Assembly (NCBI RefSeq): GCF_904848665.1
Contig: NZ_CAJHCQ010000005.1
Coordinates: 369,557-433,556, forward strand
Direction: 5' to 3'
DNA from: Paraburkholderia hiiakae
GTDB lineage: Bacteria > Pseudomonadota > Gammaproteobacteria > Burkholderiales > Burkholderiaceae
Length of the DNA: 64,000 nt
Position numbers and translations under genes: made by a program. The notes below the pieces were generated by a model. It was not told the DNA's origin and searched no databases. It worked only from the letters and a program-made list of their open reading frames with translations. Position 1 is the first letter of the stretch. Each line of letters starts with the position of its first letter. Below, one piece after another: positions 35,890-44,429 of this stretch.

Positions 35890-37933
35890 TGTGTCCCTGC
35901 TTCGACTCGCTATCGAATCGCCACTTGCTGTTCCGGGGGCGCCCAACTTTCGGCCGCCAAAGTGGCCGCCGAATCCTGACTGGCCCGTTGTCGTTGGTCC
36001 CGGGGGCGAAGTCGTCAGCCGATGGGGCGATCCAATTTGGCGGCTTGATCCCTGGGCCGGAAGGCCGATTCCGATAAATTTCGGCGATGGCCCGCGAGGC
36101 AGGATTAAGATTGACCCAGCCAATGCCGATCTTTTGCGCATTTTGGCTGGATGGTGGCTCTATGGGCGGAACGGCGTTCGGTCGCCACAGACGTTTAGGG
36201 TTAATTTTGGCGTGATTCGGCCGCTTTTCGAGTTGTGTTCGCGAGAAGGCATATCGGCCGCAGATCTTGCCCGATATCCGCGCACAATCGAGCAGCTACT
36301 TGGTCTGCTAAAGGCGGGTAGCCTAGCCCGGCTTTTGCCGATACTCCACGCGTGCTACGAGCAGCGTGATCTGATCGGCTATACGTTGCTCGACCGAGCC
36401 GCGCTGGCACGATTTGCAGCGTCTGTTCCTGACCACGAGAAGCGGCAAACACTTTATATTCCGCCGAGAATCTGGCGTTATCAGGTGATGCGCCTTCGCG
36501 AGTGCCTCGATGATTTTCTGGCCCATAAGGAGAAAGTGCAGGAGTGCTTCGAGTTCTGCTTACAAGCATATGCTCGCAACTTCGGAGCGCCGGCAGTCGC
36601 ATCGAGTGCGTCTTGGAAGGCGCCTTTCCAACAGCCGAAGAGGGTGACTGGTGGCAGGTCTCGCAAGACATATTTGGGTCCGTTTGCTTTGACCGCCAAG
36701 AAGTTCGGCATCGACGAACTGTTGCTGCGTTGGGTTGATCGGCGTGCGCGAAAAAGTGACAGCGTGACGCTCGGTGTTGATTCCTTCTCGAAATACTTGA
36801 CGCTCGTCAGCCGGGTCGGCCTTGCGTATGTGACCAACTTTTCGCTCATGCGCGTCGACGAGGCTTGGAATCTACGAACTGATTGCCTCAAGGTGGAGCA
36901 CGACCCCAACCTCGGTTCGATCTATACACTGTGTGGCCCAACGACAAAGACGCTGCACGCGGAGCGAGCGGTCTGGATCACATCGCCGTCGGCCAAGGTG
37001 GCAGTTGATGCGATGTCCGTCGTAGCAAGGCTTCGATCGGCGTGCGCCAAACTGCATCCTACGCTCCCTCCGGACCACATCGAGGCGAGCGACATCCCCT
37101 TTTTGCAAACATATGTCTATGAGCCGTGGGCAACGGGTAGGGAAGGAAATTGGCAGTATCAGGTCAGGCGCGATTCCGAACACTACCGATCAATTGTTCG
37201 TCGCTACCCCAAATTATTCGACGTTGAGGCTTTGCGGATTACGCAGCGTGACATCGAATTGGCTCGGCTGGTTACCCCGACGATAGATTCAAGCATATAT
37301 GCGGTTGGGAGAATTTGGAGGTTCACATGGCACCAATTGCGCCGAACGGGTGCCGTGAATATGCAAGCGTCAGGCCTGGTATCGGATGCTTCCCTTCAAT
37401 TTCAATTGAAGCATGTGACCCGCGCAATGAGTTTGTACTACGGACGTGGCTTTTCCAGGGTTAGACTTGAGGAGGGGGCGGAGACTCTCTACGTCCGTAC
37501 ATTGTATGAGACCCTCGGCAGAGAGCTATCACAGCTTGCCGACGACCGTTTCGTAAGTCCGCACGGGGAAAAGCGGAAACAGGAGATTGTGCGGTTTATT
37601 GATCCTAACGACGCGAAGAAGCTCGCTGCATTTGCTCGACAAGGTGCTATCGGGTGTCGCGAAATCATTCTCGGGTACTGCACTTACCGCGATCCGTGTC
37701 CTTATGGCGGAGTAGATTCCGTCGCACACTGCGGTGGTGGCGACGAGATCAACGGCAAGGCGTGCCCGGACGTCCTGTACGACGCTGAAAATTGCGAGCA
37801 GGTGAAAAACCTCGACCGGTTGCTTGGCGAACGATTGCTTACCGCGCCTGATGGAAGCCCATTGCGGGATTCGCTTGAGGCGCAACGGCGGAGCATAAGG
37901 AACTATCTAAATGCCATTGACAGCACCGGATAG
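35879..37933 (+). CDS. tyrosine recombinase 3 of the trio
   Basis: 684 residues from the ATG at 35879. A long N-terminal region (about 1-280) precedes a phage-integrase-type catalytic domain with TNFSLMRVDEAWNLRTD, HQLRRTGAVNMQASG and LKHVTRAMSLYYGRGF (H and Tyr). The C-terminal 100 residues are rich in Cys and acidic residues (CTYRDPCPYGGVDSVAHCGG, then CPDVLYDAENCEQVKN). It overlaps both neighbours, so the three recombinases and the small protein after it are translated as a unit. Confidence 0.85.
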   Translation: MAISVSLLRLAIESPLAVPGAPNFRPPKWPPNPDWPVVVGPGGEVVSRWGDPIWRLDPWAGRPIPINFGDGPRGRIKIDPANADLLRILAGWWLYGRNGVRSPQTFRVNFGVIRPLFELCSREGISAADLARYPRTIEQLLGLLKAGSLARLLPILHACYEQRDLIGYTLLDRAALARFAASVPDHEKRQTLYIPPRIWRYQVMRLRECLDDFLAHKEKVQECFEFCLQAYARNFGAPAVASSASWKAPFQQPKRVTGGRSRKTYLGPFALTAKKFGIDELLLRWVDRRARKSDSVTLGVDSFSKYLTLVSRVGLAYVTNFSLMRVDEAWNLRTDCLKVEHDPNLGSIYTLCGPTTKTLHAERAVWITSPSAKVAVDAMSVVARLRSACAKLHPTLPPDHIEASDIPFLQTYVYEPWATGREGNWQYQVRRDSEHYRSIVRRYPKLFDVEALRITQRDIELARLVTPTIDSSIYAVGRIWRFTWHQLRRTGAVNMQASGLVSDASLQFQLKHVTRAMSLYYGRGFSRVRLEEGAETLYVRTLYETLGRELSQLADDRFVSPHGEKRKQEIVRFIDPNDAKKLAAFARQGAIGCREIILGYCTYRDPCPYGGVDSVAHCGGGDEINGKACPDVLYDAENCEQVKNLDRLLGERLLTAPDGSPLRDSLEAQRRSIRNYLNAIDSTG

Positions 37934-38351
37934 CGGGCGAGCACGTTCTGCGGAAGCAGAATACCGAGCAGCCTTTGAACGCCTCAAGAAAGGCAAACCT
38001 GAGCGTCTGCCATTGAGCATGCCAGTCAGCCAGAATAACGTGGCGCGGGAGGCCGGATGTGATCCTAGTGCGCTGAAGAAGTCTCGATTTCCCGCGTTGA
38101 TTGCCGAAATCCAGCAATACCTCGTCGAACATGGTGGCGAAAAACCGGCGTCTGCGCGCCAAACAAAGCTGGCTCAACGGAAGAAAACACGCAGCCTGCG
38201 AGAGCGTATTGAGGCAATTGCGCGGCAACGAGATCAAGCTGTATCCATGTTGAACGAGGCAAATCTGACAATCCTGGAACTTGTCGATCGCGTGGCGGAG
38301 CTCGAGGCGAAACTGCCCCCCGACAATGTACGGCCGCTGCGTCAACGATAG
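37911..38351 (+). CDS. small coiled-coil accessory protein of the recombinase module (TnpC-like)
   Basis: 146 residues overlapping the end of recombinase 3 by 23 nt. A helix-turn-helix-like stretch (VSQNNVAREAGCDPSALKKS, about residues 40-60) is followed by a basic region and a predicted coiled coil (RIEAIARQRDQAVSMLNEAN, about 101-140). Tn554 and related elements carry a small TnpC-type protein in this position that influences recombination. Role assigned by position and shape only. Confidence 0.7.
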   Translation: MPLTAPDSGRARSAEAEYRAAFERLKKGKPERLPLSMPVSQNNVAREAGCDPSALKKSRFPALIAEIQQYLVEHGGEKPASARQTKLAQRKKTRSLRERIEAIARQRDQAVSMLNEANLTILELVDRVAELEAKLPPDNVRPLRQR

Positions 38352-38870
38352 CAGGAGATCGCCGTCGCACCGTCCCGTGGACTGGGCTTGTGCTCGGCGC
38401 CGAACACTTTTGCCTCGCCACTCGTAGTGATCAGTGCTGTTGCGGATGGCTTACCGATACGTTGGCACGCCGCGATTGATATGCACGCTGCCATTGCGCA
38501 TGCATAGACCTCGCGCAGTCACTGGTTGGACGTTCGCTATCACGTCTCGACGCTAGTCGTGTGGCCGGTGCGCGGTGGATGGCATGAACACGGCCCCGAA
38601 GGAGCATCGTCGATTGGCTCCTCGCTTGAGACACCATCCTCTCTCCGGCGGAATACGTGAGGTGGGGCAGAATGGTGGCTTGCCCTGTTGACGGACTCTA
38701 ACGTGGTCGGCAAAGTGTCCCTTTACCCTACCGGCTCTCTGTATGACCCGCAACCATCGTGAACGCACCCGCGAGGAAGTCAACGTGCTGCGTCGGGCTT
38801 TCTACGAAAGGTGCGGTCGAGGCAAACTGACGACCGCTCGGACGAGGGCAAGCAACGCTTACCTAGGAGC
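38352..38870. other. gene-free stretch after the recombinase module
   Basis: About 520 bp without a convincing gene on either strand. Short open frames here lack protein-like composition. It could be decayed mobile DNA or hold the end of the recombinase element, but I found no terminal repeat. Confidence 0.4.
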
Positions 38871-39290
38871 ATGCCTGTGAACCCGGAACTGACTGCGCAG
38901 CTGTACGAGCGCTACCCTTTAATTTTCGCGCGCCGGCCGCCCCTGAACTGCGGCGATGGCTGGTTCGACCTGCTTGACAAGCTGTGCTCGAGCCTACACA
39001 ACGAGACGACGCAGAACGGCGCCCTGCAGGTGATCGCCAGCCAGGTCAGAGAAAAATTCGGCGGCCTGCGCTTTGGCGCGGGTCCCGCCAACGAGCGCCA
39101 GCGCGGCATGATTGACATGGCCGAAGCCATCAGCAGCCGGATCTGCGAGGTGTGTGGCCACCGGGGAAAAACCATCGGGCCGGCGTGGTTCCGAACCCGC
39201 TGCGAAGCTCACGCGCACAGCGAGATACCCTATGACGACGCGTCGCTTGGCCGACCCGTTACACCGATGCCAGGGCGTGGTACGCACTGA
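38871..39290 (+). CDS. hypothetical protein with Cys-rich C-terminal half
   Basis: 139 residues from the ATG at 38871, preceded by TAGGAG. The N-terminal half (LTAQLYERYPLIFARRPPLN) contains a compact LFDLLDKLCSSLHNE-like helical part. The C-terminal half has CEVCGHRGKTIGPAWFRTRC, which looks like a small zinc site. The same type of protein occurs in Burkholderia accessory regions. Function unknown. The exonuclease-like gene follows 14 nt downstream, suggesting joint expression. Confidence 0.65.
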   Translation: MPVNPELTAQLYERYPLIFARRPPLNCGDGWFDLLDKLCSSLHNETTQNGALQVIASQVREKFGGLRFGAGPANERQRGMIDMAEAISSRICEVCGHRGKTIGPAWFRTRCEAHAHSEIPYDDASLGRPVTPMPGRGTH

Positions 39291-39304
39291 GAACCGCTTG
39301 CCCC

Positions 39305-39805
39305 ATGCTACTCTTTCTCGATACCGAATACAGTGGCCTCGGTCAGCGGTGTACCCGGCTCATCAGTCTCGCGCTCGTGGCCGAAGATGGCTCGCGCGAG
39401 TTCTATGTTGAGTTGGCCGATACTTGGACGCCCGCTGAGTGCACTCCGTTCGTGCAGCGCAAAGTGCTGCCGCTGCTCACCGGCCCGCGCGTGCCTCGTG
39501 CCAAGGCAGGCGCCGCGCTGCGCGAATGGTTCAGCCAGGCGCCGCGCGCCGTGCAGGCCGCCTGCGGTTCGGAAACCGACTGGCATTTCCTGCTCGATCT
39601 GCTCGGCCAGCCGCTGCCGGCGAACCTTGCGGCGCACTACTACGATCTGCGCCCGCTGGTCGACACCACGGTCTACGATCGCACGGTGGCAGCGTACTAC
39701 GGGGCGCATGCCCGCGAGCACCATGCCCTTGCCGACGCGCAGGCATACCGGCACGGCTGGCTCGCCTGGGCGGATGCTCGCAAGGCTGCCCCATCGGGCC
39801 AGTAA
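39305..39805 (+). CDS. DEDD-type 3'-5' exonuclease-like protein (copy 1)
   Basis: 166 residues. The first acidic motif is MLLFLDTEYSGLG (D6, E8). The second region, ETDWHFLLDLLGQP, supplies another Asp. The last, HHALADAQAYRHGWLAWAD, supplies His and Asp as in DEDD exonucleases. It probably trims RNA or DNA from the 3' end in the cytosol. It resembles the protein at 41356-41805 in all three motifs. Whether it is active and what it degrades are unknown. Confidence 0.7.
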   Translation: MLLFLDTEYSGLGQRCTRLISLALVAEDGSREFYVELADTWTPAECTPFVQRKVLPLLTGPRVPRAKAGAALREWFSQAPRAVQAACGSETDWHFLLDLLGQPLPANLAAHYYDLRPLVDTTVYDRTVAAYYGAHAREHHALADAQAYRHGWLAWADARKAAPSGQ

Positions 39806-39823
39806 TGGGCCGGGACCGGAACA

Positions 39824-40150
39824 ATGAGCCGAAGCCGACGCACAACCCCGATCTTCGGGCACACCACAGTCGAGAGTGAGCGCGGCGACAAGAAGCGCTG
39901 GCATCAACGCTTCCGAGCCCATGAACGTGCCACCCTGGCGAGCGCAGCGCCCGACGCGCTGGCCGATCATGTGACGCTGCTGCGCAATGAAGCGGGTAAC
40001 GTCTGGAGCATGGGCAAGGACGGCAAGTCCTGGTGGGCGCCCGGGCACCGGGTGCTGACGGCGGAGCGGATCGCCCGCGAACTGGGCTGCACCCCGCGTG
40101 AACGGGCTACGCTGAAAAAGCGCCTGTTGCGCAGGTGGATGGCGAAGTAA
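39824..40150 (+). CDS. hypothetical basic protein
   Basis: 108 residues, strongly basic (MSRSRRTTPIFGHTTVESER start; ERATLKKRLLRRWMAK end), 18 nt downstream of the exonuclease-like gene. The middle contains RNEAGNVWSMGKDGKSWWAP. No recognised domain. The charge suggests nucleic-acid binding, which is only a guess. It may form a short operon with the two preceding genes. Confidence 0.6.
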   Translation: MSRSRRTTPIFGHTTVESERGDKKRWHQRFRAHERATLASAAPDALADHVTLLRNEAGNVWSMGKDGKSWWAPGHRVLTAERIARELGCTPRERATLKKRLLRRWMAK

Positions 40151-40305
40151 CGGACGTTGCCGGGCATTTCCTGGGCGCACGCCGTATACCGCATGCGCAA
40201 TCGCGTTTCGGCAGGCGCTGGATGTCACGCGTCGAGATAGTATGGAGGGTAGGGGCACGGCTCCTTTTCGGGTCACCCTCGCAGCTGCGTGTGATGGGAG
40301 CAATG

Positions 40306-40584
40306 ATGGACAGGCTGACTGATCTGCGTGATGAACTGATGCACGACGACGAGTTTCGCAAAAGCTATGAATCGCGCACAAGGCTGGTTCAATACGGACA
40401 CAGGGTTCGCCGCGCACGCGAAGCCAGTCAGCTGACACGGGCAGAACTGGCCGCTCAGCTGAACGTGACTGAGTCCGGCATCACCCGTCTCGAAAATGGC
40501 GAGGGTGTTGACGGACCGAGCGCCGGGATGAGACAGGCGCTGGCTCACGCACTGGTCATGCCGGATCTGAACAACGCACCATAG
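40306..40584 (+). CDS. XRE family regulator or antitoxin
   Basis: 92 residues (MDRLTDLRDELMHDDEFRKS), with GGGAG 5 nt before the ATG at 40306; the ATG at 40303 is also possible. The N terminus is like HigA-type antitoxins, and the C-terminal helix-turn-helix is RAELAAQLNVTESGITRLEN. HigA-type genes usually follow a RelE/HigB toxin, but the upstream gene does not look like one. It may therefore be an orphan antitoxin or a plain repressor. A small gene follows 12 nt later. Confidence 0.75.
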   Translation: MDRLTDLRDELMHDDEFRKSYESRTRLVQYGHRVRRAREASQLTRAELAAQLNVTESGITRLENGEGVDGPSAGMRQALAHALVMPDLNNAP

Positions 40585-40596
40585 GGAATGCTCACC

Positions 40597-40869
40597 ATGC
40601 AAGCTGCACCGACTGCACGTCAGTGGGACCAGGCGCGCCTTCGCATCAAGAACTTCATCGAGGGCCCCAATAGCGACATTGACCGCATGATCACGGCCGT
40701 GCTGGAAACCGGGGCGCTGACACCGGCCTTGAAAGCGGAATTTCCGCCGCTCGCGAGCAACGAACTGGCCCAGCGTGTGGAGGCCGCGGTGCGCGCGGCC
40801 ATTCCGTTGCGGGAACATCACGGAACGTCAGGCACCGGGAAAGGTTCACGGATCGAGGGGCCGTCATGA
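40597..40869 (+). CDS. hypothetical small helical protein
   Basis: About 90 residues from the ATG at 40597 (MQAAPTARQWDQARLRIKNF), with AGGGA 9 nt upstream; the frame also has an ATG at 40588. It appears mostly helical (IDRMITAVLETGALTPALKA) with a Gly/Ser-rich tail. No domain recognised. It directly follows the XRE gene and overlaps the start of the pseudogene at 40866. Confidence 0.55.
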   Translation: MQAAPTARQWDQARLRIKNFIEGPNSDIDRMITAVLETGALTPALKAEFPPLASNELAQRVEAAVRAAIPLREHHGTSGTGKGSRIEGPS

Positions 40870-41296
40870 TGGAGAAACTGCCGGGCATCTCTCTCGCCGC
40901 AGCGCGCCGTGACGGTCGATGCGATGAACGAGGCCATCGCAGCGGCCACCGTTGCGGGAGAATGTCCTGCACACTTGAAGCTGGACAAGCATCGGCACAG
41001 GTCTCGTCGCGCAGCGGCTGTGCGGTGATCCGGAGTTGCTCGCCGTGGCGCGCGCGAACCTGGCGCGCTGGATACCGCTAAACCGCCGCGCGCAACCGTG
41101 GCTCAGTGAATGGCAGGCCGTGATGGACCAGGGGCTTGACGTCACGCTCGCGCTGATGACAGATCCCGGCGAGTACGCAACCGAAATGCGACAGTCGTCG
41201 CCATTCACTGGAATCCTGACGGAGGATGAGCGGCGCAACTTTCTCGCGGCGTGGCGGGCGCACCATTCTCGTGGGAAGCGGGGTTCGAAATTCTAA
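40866..41296 (+). pseudogene. frameshifted hypothetical gene
   Basis: Three frames join into one plausible protein. It starts MMEKLPGISLAA in the first frame, continues RAVTVDAMNEAIAAATVAGE in a second, and finishes IGTGLVAQRLCGDPELLAVA and on to DERRNFLAAWRAHH in a third. At least two frameshifts are needed, one near 40902 and one near 40988. The last frame alone is open from 41036 and reads as a real C-terminal half (ANLARWIPLNRRAQPWLSEW). Function unknown; clearly decayed or a result of sequence errors. Confidence 0.65.
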
Positions 41297-41355
41297 AGAG
41301 ATGTACTTTCAAAGCTGGCGTTTCGAACCTTGAAACCACGAACGGGCTCACGATC

Positions 41356-41805
41356 ATGCGCATTTTTGTCGACTGCGAGTTCACCGATTTCCTTGAGTGC
41401 GAACTCATCAGCATTGGGTTTGTGGCCGACGACGGACGCGTGTTCTACGGCGAGTGCTCGGAATACGATCCGGCCAGCTGTAATGAGTTTGTTCGCGCGG
41501 CCGTGCTTCCGCAACTCGGCCAGCATCCGGGGTGCGTGTTCACGCGCGAGACCTTGCGTGCAGCGCTTGTCGCGTGGCTGGACCAGTTCGACAGCGAGTC
41601 AGAGCGACTACTGTGTTTCGACTACGGCGGCGACTGGGACCTGCTGTGCGAGCTGCTCGACGGTCCGCCTCCTGGCTGGGATGCCGTGAACGTTGCCGGG
41701 CTGCTCGACCAGCGTCGTTGCGAAGACTATTATCGCGCGAACGGCGGTCGGCATCATGCGATCGCTGATGCTCGCGCGAAACGTTACGCGATTGTCGGGA
41801 CTTGA
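41356..41805 (+). CDS. DEDD-type 3'-5' exonuclease-like protein (copy 2)
   Basis: 149 residues from the ATG at 41356 (MRIFVDCEFTDFLECELIS). Motifs parallel copy 1: FVDCEF with D5 and E7, CFDYGGDWDLLCELLDGPPP in the middle, and GGRHHAIADARAKRYAI near the end. Such proteins are often annotated as 3'-5' exoribonucleases in phage and island DNA. The distance between the two copies, and the different flanking genes, suggest separate acquisitions rather than a recent duplication. Confidence 0.72.
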   Translation: MRIFVDCEFTDFLECELISIGFVADDGRVFYGECSEYDPASCNEFVRAAVLPQLGQHPGCVFTRETLRAALVAWLDQFDSESERLLCFDYGGDWDLLCELLDGPPPGWDAVNVAGLLDQRRCEDYYRANGGRHHAIADARAKRYAIVGT

Positions 41806-42015
41806 GTCGCGGCCTGCGATTGAATTGTCTGGGTGGTACGGCCGCCTGAAATCACCTAGGACAAACGGCAGGCGCCGATTCTCTGATTTCGCTCACCTGC
41901 GCCGATGTGCTGGAACCGAACGCGGCACATATGCCCCCAGCCAGGCGCATCACTGGGCGGAGATCGGTCCGCGGCGCTGACATGCGAAAGTGACAGCCGT
42001 CTCCGACCTTGGTCG

Positions 42016-42828
42016 TTAGCGACGAACGCCAGCAATCCGAGGTCGGCTAGAACGTTGATGAACGATTTCGTGGCCTGCGACTGTTAAGTGGAATGACAGC
42101 GCCCTACTGCTCTGAGTTGCCGATTGTAGTAGCCCAACTGAGATAAGGAAGTCGGTATCGCATTTCTTGGCTGCAAGTTGCTGCCGATTGCATCCGGGCA
42201 TGTCGTGCACTCGTTTGAGAAGTTCGACATGTTCATCACCAAGTGCGTTCGCCGATTGCCAGGCGTTCACTCGATGGTGATGGCAATACCAAATCTCTGA
42301 AGCTGCCCTGGCGTCGGCACGTTGCATTTCATGCGGGTCATAAAAAGTCAGTAAATGCGTTTGTCGACACCCCGTGTGATTACACGGAACGGAGGTCATG
42401 CCTGCACCGTCTGCAAGCTCGCAGTCGGCCCATCGACGAAATGGCGTTTCATCGATTTGATAGCGCTGAGCGCCGATTCGAATTGGATCTTCAAACCAAT
42501 CATACAGATGGCGAAACGGAACAGTGATGTATTCGCCTCGATACCAGATGTCGACTGAGCCTCCTTCCATGAGCGCATCGATCATCTCGATGTAGCCCCG
42601 CGAAACATGTTGGTCCCCTCTGTCAAGAGAGTCGAGAACTCGCTCGAAATGTGCAAGTCCTGCGCGGACGTCGGCGATAGCTGATCGCGCTCGCGAAGAC
42701 ACCTCGTCGAGGCGAATTTCATCTACTGAAGTCTGTTCCATCGCAACCAGGGCGTTTCTCAATAACGGCATCGGCGTCCAAAATGGGTCGTAAATGCCGT
42801 GGTCAATCTTGGATGTTACCTCGAACAT
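42016..42828 (-). CDS. hypothetical protein with Cys/His cluster
   Basis: About 270 residues from the ATG at 42828 (MFEVTSKIDHGIYDPFWTPM). The frame is open to a GTG at 42969 (317 residues), but that would overlap the divergent XRE gene by 108 bp and neither start has a convincing ribosome binding site. A likely metal-binding centre is VPCNHTGCRQTHLLTFYDPH followed by IWYCHHHRVNAW. The last 70 residues resemble a winged helix (LLKRVHDMPGCNRQQLAAKK). This combination suggests a DNA-binding protein. Function unknown. Confidence 0.62.
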   Translation of the reverse strand: MFEVTSKIDHGIYDPFWTPMPLLRNALVAMEQTSVDEIRLDEVSSRARSAIADVRAGLAHFERVLDSLDRGDQHVSRGYIEMIDALMEGGSVDIWYRGEYITVPFRHLYDWFEDPIRIGAQRYQIDETPFRRWADCELADGAGMTSVPCNHTGCRQTHLLTFYDPHEMQRADARAASEIWYCHHHRVNAWQSANALGDEHVELLKRVHDMPGCNRQQLAAKKCDTDFLISVGLLQSATQSSRALSFHLTVAGHEIVHQRSSRPRIAGVRR

Positions 42829-42861
42829 ACCCCGATGGGAAGGGTATCTGGTCAAACTGAC

Positions 42862-43080
42862 ATGGAAGGCAGTCTCGCGGAAGTGGGGTTGTCTATCCGC
42901 GCCCGTCGCCTTCAGCTTGACATCTCTCAAGAGATGCTCGCGCACCTTGCGAACATCGACAGAAGTCACATGGGAAGGATAGAGCGCGGCGAACGCAACG
43001 TCACGCTTTTGAACTTGCTCAAGATTTCCCGCGCCCTCTCGTGCCGTCCTTCGGAGCTACTACAGGCAGCAGGGCTATAA
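42862..43080 (+). CDS. small XRE family transcriptional regulator
   Basis: 72 residues from the ATG at 42862 (MEGSLAEVGLSIRARRLQLD). The helix-turn-helix is ISQEMLAHLANIDRSHMGRI, followed by ERGERNVTLLNLLKISRALS, typical of stand-alone XRE repressors that accompany restriction (C proteins) or phage genes. It is divergent from, and possibly overlaps, the Cys/His-cluster gene. It could control that gene; a role for the large operon downstream is possible but unsupported. Confidence 0.78.
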   Translation: MEGSLAEVGLSIRARRLQLDISQEMLAHLANIDRSHMGRIERGERNVTLLNLLKISRALSCRPSELLQAAGL

Positions 43081-43404
43081 GGTGCAAGTGCGTTTTTCGC
43101 GCACGAGCGCACCCGACCACCGGAATCAGTCTCCAGCCTCATGCGCGTAATTGACCGAGGGCCCGGGGGCGGCACGGTTCTGTCATACAGGGCATAAGGC
43201 GACGCTGAATGCTCTTTCACTATGTTTCCATGTGCGTCCGCTGGTAGTCCGCGGGCGGGACATCACCAAATGGGAGTCGCAGCTCCTTCTGACAAAAAAG
43301 CGCCGTTCAATTCGATCGCCGGCAGGATCTCGAGCGCCTATGGGAATCGGACTTCGCGAGCGCGAGGAGGAGGAGCGCATCGGTAACCGGTCGAGAAATG
43401 TTCG
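43081..43404. other. gene-free stretch
   Basis: About 320 bp between the XRE gene and a decayed transporter. Open frames on both strands are short and not protein-like. No repeat or terminator with a clear T run was seen. Confidence 0.4.
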
Positions 43405-44084
43405 ACGCTGCGCACCATGAAGCCGTTCGCGCGTACTGGATCGGCTCTCACCGGATAGCCAGCGTTGGCCAACGCGTGTTCGATGCCGGCAGTGCCACGT
43501 GCCGCGAACTTCGCTTCGCCTATCGAGACGCGCACGGGTGCACCCGCCTGGTTATCGAACAAATGGGCACGCCGCGCTGCACGAGCAGAGTCTTGGCGAC
43601 ATCGCAATCGCTAGAAAGTCGTCGGCTCCCGAGGACGTCGAACTAGAACGAACAGGTGCTAGTGTCGCCGTCACCGGGGCGCGTTCGATCGCCGTTTCGA
43701 GTGCGGGACCCGCGCAATGAGTCAGGCCGTGAAAAACCACGAAATAGGTGAGTGCGCCAAGCAGGTATCCAGAGAGCATCACCGAACGGCGGCCAAAGCG
43801 ATCGGAAAGCCGCCCGAACAACCAGAAAAACGGGATCGACAGGGATGGCGCTATCGCCACATAAATGCCCGCGAGTCCGGCGCCCACCCGTGGCGTGTGA
43901 GAAAGAAAAAAGAACGAGTAGACCTGGCCCGTGCAGATTACTGTGGTGGTGCCAGTGACGAGCCCGAAGAGCGGAATCAGCACGACCTTCAAGTTTTTCC
44001 ACTGATCGAGTGTCTCCCGAATGAGAGCGCGGGAGGTCTTGCCTCGCGCTTTTATGCAAAAAAACAGGGGCGATTCCCCGATCT
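43405..44084 (-). pseudogene. decayed MHS-family MFS transporter fragment
   Basis: On the minus strand, GESPLFFCIKARGKTSRALI leads in frame into NLKVVLIPLFGLVTGTTTVI and GRLSDRFGRRSVMLSGYLLG, matching the middle of MHS transporters. A frameshift follows after HGLTHCAGPALETA, and a third frame continues APVRVSIGEAKFAARGTAGI to GYPVRADPVRANG. Both the first five or so membrane segments and the last few are missing. This is a remnant of a formerly intact gene, stranded next to the defence operon. Confidence 0.75.
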
Positions 44085-44429
44085 ATGATGGTAACGCTAT
44101 GTTTATAAGGGAAATAATAGTGTAGGAACTCAGCTTCTGAAAATTTGCGGCAGACTGAGCCATGACTCAAGAATTGTCGCTTTGAGCCGTTGTAGAATCA
44201 AAGCGGCGTTGCTTTCTTTTCCTTTTCGAGACCGACCGTGACGCGATATCTAGCATAGGGGTCGGTGCTTGAACTCACAACAAGCTAGTGTTGTCAAGTT
44301 GGGGGTGACGCGGATCCGCATGGACGCCATCCTGCCCGAAGCAGAATGTCCATTTCTGCGTGCCTAGCTGGGCGATCTGTTGAATTGCTAGTCTCAAACG
44401 ACAAGACTCCGTTTCCGGGAGCGGTGCGA
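44085..44429. other. upstream region of the DISARM-like operon
   Basis: 345 bp, partly AT-rich, presumably containing the operon promoter. I see no strong dyad except a short GCGGATCCGC palindrome near 44310. No gene is supported; the downstream frame is open back to 44346, but without a ribosome binding site there. Confidence 0.4.

Noticed and set aside
40306..40869. HigBA-type toxin-antitoxin pair
   Set aside because: The XRE protein resembles HigA, but neither neighbour has RelE/HigB-like sequence, so a pair cannot be claimed.
38352..44429. CRISPR array or tRNA attachment site in the accessory region
   Set aside because: No regularly spaced repeats and no cloverleaf-like sequence were found in the gaps.
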